This document shows, piece by piece, positions 5,344 through 8,686 of a stretch of 8,686 nt of DNA (the first letter of the stretch is position 1; every line of letters starts with the position of its first letter). Below the pieces are notes generated by a model. The model was not told the origin of the DNA. It saw nothing but the letters and a program-made list of their open reading frames with translations, and made no database searches. Source of the DNA: Chloroflexota bacterium (GTDB lineage Bacteria; Chloroflexota; Limnocylindria; Limnocylindrales; CSP1-4). The position numbers and the translations under genes are program-made. Location: positions 1 to 8,686 of the forward strand of contig JADGQH010000132.1 in assembly GCA_017881985.1 (NCBI GenBank), read 5' to 3'.

Positions 5344-6702
5344 TCAGCGGGCGCCGGCCGCGCTCGTCGCGCGGGCGCGGGCAACAATCGGCGCGACGAG
5401 GTCGGTAAGGGTCGGGACGTCGGGGTCGCCGGTGACCTCGTCCAGCTCGTACCGGACGCGGACGACGGGCTTGTCGAGGTGAAGGACCCGGTTGAGGTCG
5501 ATCGGCGTCGCCGCGAGGACGAGGTCGGCGGGCATCGCGTTGAGCGTGTCCTCCAGCTCCGTCATCTGCTCCTGCCCGTAGCCCATGGCCGGGAGCAGGT
5601 GCTGGAGGGCCGGGTATTTCGCGAGCGTCAGGGCAAGGCTGCCCATGGCGTACGGGACGGGATCCACGACCTCTGCGGCGCCGAAACGCCGGGCGGCCAC
5701 GATGCCCGCCCCGAAGGTCATCCCGCCGTGCGTGAGCGTGGGGCCGTCCTCGACCACCGCGACGCGCTTGCCCTCGATCGTGCCGCCCTCGAGCGTCAGC
5801 GACGAGCGGGCCAGGATCACCTCGGCCCGCGGATTGAGGCTGGCGATGTCGGCGCGGACCGTCTCGACGGCGCCCGGTTCGGCCGAGTCGACCTTGTTGA
5901 TGACCACGACGTCGGCCATCCGCAGGTTCGCCTCGCCCGGGTGGTAGTGCATCTCGTGGCCGGGCCGCAGCGGGTCCGCCACGACGACGAAGAGGTCCGG
6001 CTTGTAGAACGGGAAGTCGTTGTTGCCGCCGTCCCAGAGGATCACGTCGGCTTCCTTCTCCGCCTCGCGGAGGATCGCCTCGTAGTCGACTCCCGCGAAG
6101 AGGACCCGTCCCGCGTCGAGATGGGGCTCGTACTCCTCGCGCTCCTCGATGGTGGTTTCGTGGCGGTCGAGGTCCGCATAGGTCTCGAAGCGCTGGACGC
6201 GCTGCTTCACGAGGTCGCCGTACGGCATCGGGTGGCGGATCACGACAACCTTGAGCCCCTGGGCCTCGAGGAGGCCGGCGAGATACCGCGTGGTCTGGCT
6301 CTTGCCGGCGCCAGTGCGCGTCGCACCGGTCGCGACGACGGGCTTCGTGCTCCGGATCATCGTGCGGACGGGGCCGAGCAGCACGAAGTTGGCGCCGCCC
6401 GCCAGCACCCGGCTGGCCTGGTGCATCACGAACTCGTGGGCGACGTCGCTGTAGGCGAACACGACCCGGTCGATCTTCTGGCGGGCGAAGATGCGTTCGA
6501 GGTCGGACTCCGGCACGATGTCGATGCCGTCCGGGTACAGCGGGCCGGCGAGCTCCGGCGGGTAGCGCCGGTGATCGATCCCGGGAATCTGGGTGGCCGT
6601 GAACGCGACGACCTCGACCTCGGGATCGTCACGATAGACGACGTTGAAGTCATGGAAGTCGCGCCCCGCGGCGCCCATGATCACGACCTGCGTGCGGTCC
6701 AT
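5344..6702 (-). CDS. Cyclic 2,3-diphosphoglycerate synthase-like P-loop GTPase
   Basis: 452 residues. The family is named after an archaeal enzyme (Methanothermus fervidus) that cyclises 2,3-diphosphoglycerate using ATP; bacterial members have no settled role. An N-terminal Rossmann-like domain (VVIMGAAGRDFHDFNVVYRD, 6-25; FTATQIPGI, 34-42; FAYSDVAHE, 82-90) precedes a nucleotide-binding domain. That domain has a P-loop-like ATGATRTGAGKSQTTR (124-139) and VVVIRHPMPYGDL (152-164). It continues with a Walker-B-like ILWDGGNNDFP (221-231), VVADPLRPGHE (240-250) and NKVD (269-272), the last resembling the G4 base-recognition motif. The C-terminal part has VVEDGPTLTHGGM (316-328) and ends near KPVVRVRYELDEV. 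The ATG at 6702 is chosen because GGAGGAG lies 9 nt upstream; the frame extends 33 codons further without family-like sequence. It leads an operon with the carbamoyltransferase and carbamate kinase. Family membership is firm; the reaction is inferred only from the name. Confidence 0.9.
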   Translation of the reverse strand: MDRTQVVIMGAAGRDFHDFNVVYRDDPEVEVVAFTATQIPGIDHRRYPPELAGPLYPDGIDIVPESDLERIFARQKIDRVVFAYSDVAHEFVMHQASRVLAGGANFVLLGPVRTMIRSTKPVVATGATRTGAGKSQTTRYLAGLLEAQGLKVVVIRHPMPYGDLVKQRVQRFETYADLDRHETTIEEREEYEPHLDAGRVLFAGVDYEAILREAEKEADVILWDGGNNDFPFYKPDLFVVVADPLRPGHEMHYHPGEANLRMADVVVINKVDSAEPGAVETVRADIASLNPRAEVILARSSLTLEGGTIEGKRVAVVEDGPTLTHGGMTFGAGIVAARRFGAAEVVDPVPYAMGSLALTLAKYPALQHLLPAMGYGQEQMTELEDTLNAMPADLVLAATPIDLNRVLHLDKPVVRVRYELDEVTGDPDVPTLTDLVAPIVARARATSAAGAR

Positions 6703-6711
6703 GGTCGTCCG

Positions 6712-6718
6712 CTCCTCC
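6712..6718 (-). promoter_or_regulatory. Shine-Dalgarno fixing the GTPase start
   Basis: On the minus strand GGAGGAG lies 9 nt before the ATG at 6702. It favours this ATG over the in-frame ATG at 6801. No convincing -10/-35 pair was found in the ~115 bases upstream, although a lone TTGACG is present at 6796-6801. Confidence 0.8.
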
Positions 6719-6820
6719 GCATCTCTGCCGACGCGGACGAGCCGGTTCCCGACCCGGGCCCGGCGGTCGTCCTTCTGGGTTGAGTGTGGGTGTCGCGTCA
6801 AGCGGCCCGGTAGGGCCGAG

Positions 6821-6856
6821 CGGACCCCGGGGGCGGGGCCGGTCGGCCGGGGTCCG
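6821..6856 (-). terminator. 10-bp GC hairpin after the nucleotidyltransferase gene
   Basis: CGGACCCCGG (6821-6830) pairs perfectly with CCGGGGTCCG (6847-6856) around a 16-nt G/C-rich loop. On the minus strand it begins 8 nt after the nucleotidyltransferase TGA and lies about 118 nt before the GTPase start, so it probably separates the two minus-strand units. No U-tract follows it. Confidence 0.55.
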
Positions 6857-6864
6857 GCGCGTCG

Positions 6865-7473
6865 TCAGGGTGCGGGAAGCGCGTCCGGCGTGTCGACATC
6901 GCGGAGCGACGCGCCTTCCGGGTCGAGGGCACGCCACCGTTCGGGGTCCAGCGTCCCGACTCGAAGGCGCTCGAGGAGGCCGACCAGGCTCAGCGAGCTG
7001 CCGGCGAGCAACGCCTCGACCACCGGTCGAACGGTGGCCACCCGGAGCGCCGCGGGCAGCGGCCGGATCGCCCCGTCCTCGGCGAGCGCCACGGCGTCGA
7101 GCTGCGGGCCGTCCACGCTGGAATCCAGCCACAGGACGAGCTCGGCGAGGATGGTGGGCGAGAGCCAGGGCTGATCGCCGCCGACGAGGATCGCGAGCCG
7201 GCCGCGCGCGGCGGCGAGCCCCGCGGCCAGCCCTGCGAGGGGACCGCCGTCGGCGACCGAATCCCGGACCACGCGAACCCGGGTCGCGGCGTCGACCGGC
7301 AGCCGCGGCCTGGCGCCATCGGCACCGATCACCACCACGACCTCGTCCGAGACGGACGCCACGGCGAGGATCGCGTGGTGGAGCAGCGGGCGCCCCTCGA
7401 GCGGCGCAACCAGCTTGTCGGCGCCGAAGCGGGTCGCGCGGCCGCCCGCGAGGACGATCCCGGTGACCATCAC
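6865..7473 (-). CDS. MobA/MocA-like nucleotidyltransferase
   Basis: 202 residues with a GT-A-type nucleotidyltransferase fold, related to MobA (molybdenum cofactor guanylyltransferase) and MocA/YgfJ (cytidylyltransferase). The NTP-binding signature LAGGRATRFGADK is at 8-20, followed by APLEGRPLLHHA; DGGPLAGL is at 75-82. VGGDQPWLSP (97-106) carries the metal-binding Asp100, and DVDTPDAL is at 192-199 near the C-terminus, as in MobA-type proteins. GTP versus CTP specificity cannot be told from the sequence. The start is either GTG at 7473 (4-nt overlap with the PIN stop) or ATG at 7470 (TGATG, 1-nt overlap); both lie in the run GTGATG. No separate Shine-Dalgarno is visible, so translation probably depends on the PIN gene. 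A molybdoenzyme partner such as a xanthine or CO dehydrogenase would support a cofactor role, but none is in view. Confidence 0.87.
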   Translation of the reverse strand: MMVTGIVLAGGRATRFGADKLVAPLEGRPLLHHAILAVASVSDEVVVVIGADGARPRLPVDAATRVRVVRDSVADGGPLAGLAAGLAAARGRLAILVGGDQPWLSPTILAELVLWLDSSVDGPQLDAVALAEDGAIRPLPAALRVATVRPVVEALLAGSSLSLVGLLERLRVGTLDPERWRALDPEGASLRDVDTPDALPAP

Positions 7474-7916
7474 GACGATGACCAGGGCGGGAGGTCGGAC
7501 AGGGCGACGACGGCAATGCCGATCTGCTCCGCCGCCTCGCGCTGACGGCGATCCGCAGTGATGAGCGTTGCTCGACGGATGCCGGCAACCTCGACGTAGG
7601 CGGCATCGGGCACTCGAAGTCCCGTCACCATCGCGAGCCTGAACGTCGCGGTCGCGAACGCGTGCGGATCGACCTTCTCGAACGTCACCTGGTCGAGCGC
7701 ACCAAGCACGGCGTCCGATTGCGTTCGGTTGATCCGCCGCTCGCGTATCCCTCGCTCGAGTGCAGCCGCGACCTCCAGGAGGAAGAGCGGCGGTTCGACG
7801 GCCCTGATGCGGGCCTCACGGAGCGCCTGCTCGACGCGGACGGCGCCCGCCCGGTCCGCTTCGTCTTCGAACGCCCACCGAAGCACAACGCTCGCATCGA
7901 GAACCACTTCGATCAT
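7470..7916 (-). CDS. PIN-domain ribonuclease toxin (VapC-like)
   Basis: 148 residues, typical for a stand-alone PIN toxin, a Mg-dependent ribonuclease that usually cleaves tRNA, rRNA or mRNA when its antitoxin is lost. The acidic active-site set is present in order: Asp7 in VLDASVVLRW, Glu48 in FLLEVAAAL, Asp104 in RVPDAAYVEVA and Asp122 in LITADRR. The ATG overlaps the stop of the upstream HTH gene (ATGA), the usual antitoxin-then-toxin order. Its TGA in turn overlaps the start of the nucleotidyltransferase. All four catalytic acids being intact argues against decay. The RNA target is unknown. Confidence 0.92.
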   Translation of the reverse strand: MIEVVLDASVVLRWAFEDEADRAGAVRVEQALREARIRAVEPPLFLLEVAAALERGIRERRINRTQSDAVLGALDQVTFEKVDPHAFATATFRLAMVTGLRVPDAAYVEVAGIRRATLITADRRQREAAEQIGIAVVALSDLPPWSSS

Positions 7917-8359
7917 GGAGTGGAGTCTCCCGGCGGGAGGAAGTCGAGGAGGCGCTCGCCGAACTCCTCGCGGACCGCGTCGAGGATCGCGTCCACCGTG
8001 TCGTGGGGACCGCTCGGCGGTTTCGACCGGGCGCGGACCCCGTCGAGGATGTCGAACGCGCGCCGGCGCCGCACGAGCATCCGGTCGAACGTGTCAGGCC
8101 AGTGCGCCGCGTTCCAGCGTGCCACGTACACGGCACGATCCTCGTCCGCATCGGGTTGGTATAGAGCGGCCGACTCTCTCGCCGCGGCCTCGCGAGGGCG
8201 CGCGACGGGCAGGTCCAGCGCCGCCGCCGGGATCCGCACCGCGTGTCCGATCCGGACGCTCGGCAGCGAGCCGTCGGCGATCCGTCGGCGCACGGTGCGG
8301 AGGCTGATCCCGAGACGGGACGCGGCTTCTGCGGCGGTCAGGTAGTCCGGCTCGCCCAC
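7913..8359 (-). CDS. Excisionase-family helix-turn-helix antitoxin
   Basis: 148 residues. Residues 6-49 form an excisionase/MerR-like winged helix-turn-helix: YLTAAEAASRLGIS, then RTVRRRIADGSLPSVRIG, then VRIPAAALD. The longer C-terminal part (about 65-148) is charged, with AVYVARWNAAHWPDTFD (76-92) and a terminal helix DAILDAVREEFGERLLDFLP. By analogy with other two-gene modules this region would bind and neutralise the downstream PIN toxin, and the HTH would autoregulate the operon. The start is GTG at 8359: no ATG lies between it and the in-frame stop at 8402-8404, and the HTH begins a few residues in. No Shine-Dalgarno is visible; CATCAT (minus strand, 8372-8367) could be a -10 of a leaderless mRNA. 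The lack of a clear promoter also fits an artificial junction just upstream. Confidence 0.85.
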   Translation of the reverse strand: MGEPDYLTAAEAASRLGISLRTVRRRIADGSLPSVRIGHAVRIPAAALDLPVARPREAAARESAALYQPDADEDRAVYVARWNAAHWPDTFDRMLVRRRRAFDILDGVRARSKPPSGPHDTVDAILDAVREEFGERLLDFLPPGDSTP

Positions 8360-8374
8360 GAAGAGGATGATGCC

Positions 8375-8686
8375 ACTGGCAGAATCTTCACCGGGCGCTG
8401 CTTACTGTGTTGGGGAACGGGGTTCATTCCTTCCTTCGAGCCCAGCCGGGAAGGGGAGGTTGTCTACGCCCTGGGCTTCTGGAACTGCAAGTGCGAGGCG
8501 GGCTACACTGGGCCGGCCTGCGACCAGTGTGCCGAGGGGTTTGCGCAGAACGGGGGCGACTGCGCGGCGACCTGCACGGAAGAATGCGGCTCGGGGATGT
8601 GGTGCAGGGGGACGATCTGCACGACCTGCTCGGATTCCGATGCCGCGCATTGCGGGGCGAGCTGTGTGAATTGCGCCGCGGCATCG
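8375..8686 (+). CDS. Fragment of a cysteine-rich, laminin-EGF-like protein (start-less, 3'-truncated)
   Basis: A plus-strand frame runs without a stop to the window end. From 8477 it encodes about 70 residues with 13 cysteines. It opens with FWNCKCEAGYTGPACDQC then AEGFAQNGGDC, a laminin-type EGF pattern (CxC...GYxGxxCxxCxxGF...C). It continues with more Cys pairs (CTEEC, CRGTIC, CTTC) and the DAAHCGASCVNC stretch, reminiscent of cysteine-rich surface proteins of Myxococcota or of some protists. Such proteins are secreted and disulphide-bonded. No ATG or GTG start is present in this frame between 8360 and 8477, and upstream it runs antisense through the HTH gene, so the true 5' end is missing. 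The left boundary is approximate. GC here (about 66% over 8401-8686) is below the ~72% seen nearby, and codons such as TGT, GAA, GAT, AGG and TTT are more frequent. Most likely it is a chimeric contig end or an inserted foreign segment. Confidence 0.6.

Noticed and set aside
4392..5387. A long N-terminal extension of the carbamate kinase frame (661 residues in total)
   Set aside because: It lies antisense-phase within the carbamoyltransferase gene, is Arg/Pro/Gly-rich with no domain signal, and carbamate kinase motifs begin only at the ATG at 4391, which overlaps the upstream stop.
4190..5482. Long plus-strand open frame (430 residues) opposite the carbamoyltransferase and carbamate kinase genes
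   Set aside because: Mirror of the real minus-strand genes in high-GC DNA; the translation has no recognisable motifs and biased Arg/Val/Asp content.
5479..6783. Long plus-strand open frame (434 residues) opposite the GTPase gene
   Set aside because: Antisense shadow: its span matches the GTPase gene and it has no domain features.
6703..6801. 33-codon N-terminal extension of the GTPase from an ATG at 6801
   Set aside because: The extension is basic and unlike the family N-terminus, while a strong GGAGGAG precedes the ATG at 6702.
8367..8669. 100-residue plus-strand frame starting at 8367
   Set aside because: It is out of phase with the cysteine-patterned frame, has no features, and its ATG lies in the HTH upstream region.
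1..8686. CRISPR array, tRNA or rRNA genes, insertion sequence ends
   Set aside because: No spaced direct repeats, no tRNA cloverleaf or rRNA-like conserved segment, and no transposase or flanking inverted repeats were seen on either strand.

Overview
This is a high-GC (about 70%) bacterial window with short intergenic gaps and overlapping genes. The combination of a two-part zinc-ribbon protein (CxxC-x17-CxxC), an RDD membrane protein, an S51-type amidotransferase-fold peptidase and a bacterial cyclic-2,3-diphosphoglycerate-synthase-like GTPase beside ornithine carbamoyltransferase and carbamate kinase suggests a soil or freshwater Chloroflexota-like lineage. That placement is an inference from gene content; there is no rRNA or marker gene here.

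Layout. (1) 2-991 (+): 5'-truncated GAF-EAL c-di-GMP phosphodiesterase. (2) 992-1292: non-coding, with a weak promoter candidate. (3) 1293-1628 (+): small double zinc-ribbon protein, convergent with (4) 1651-2382 (-): peptidase S51/cyanophycinase-like protein. (5) 2602-3315 (+): RDD membrane protein with a proline-rich, tandemly repeated N-terminus, divergent from (4). A perfect GC-rich hairpin at 3357-3380 separates it from the convergent unit that follows. (6) A minus-strand operon transcribed 6702 to 3402: cDPG-synthase-like GTPase, then ornithine carbamoyltransferase (14-nt gap), then carbamate kinase (ATGA overlap). (7) A second minus-strand unit transcribed 8359 to 6865: excisionase-type HTH antitoxin, then PIN-domain toxin (ATGA overlap), then MobA/MocA-like nucleotidyltransferase (GTGATG overlap). 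It ends at a second strong hairpin (6821-6856). (8) About 8375-8686: sequence of lower GC and different codon use. On the plus strand it encodes a start-less, cysteine-rich, laminin-EGF-like protein fragment running off the window; it looks foreign to the rest.

How the genes may work together. Carbamoyltransferase plus carbamate kinase can make ATP from citrulline-derived carbamoyl phosphate, or feed carbamoyl phosphate into citrulline. No arginine deiminase is visible. The GTPase that leads the operon belongs to a family named after an archaeal thermoadaptation enzyme; its bacterial role, coupled here to carbamoyl-phosphate chemistry, is the best candidate for an undescribed function. The HTH-PIN pair is a VapBC-like toxin-antitoxin module, unusual in being translationally chained to a nucleotidyltransferase. 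The terminal EGF-like fragment is most simply an assembly chimera or the edge of an acquired segment.
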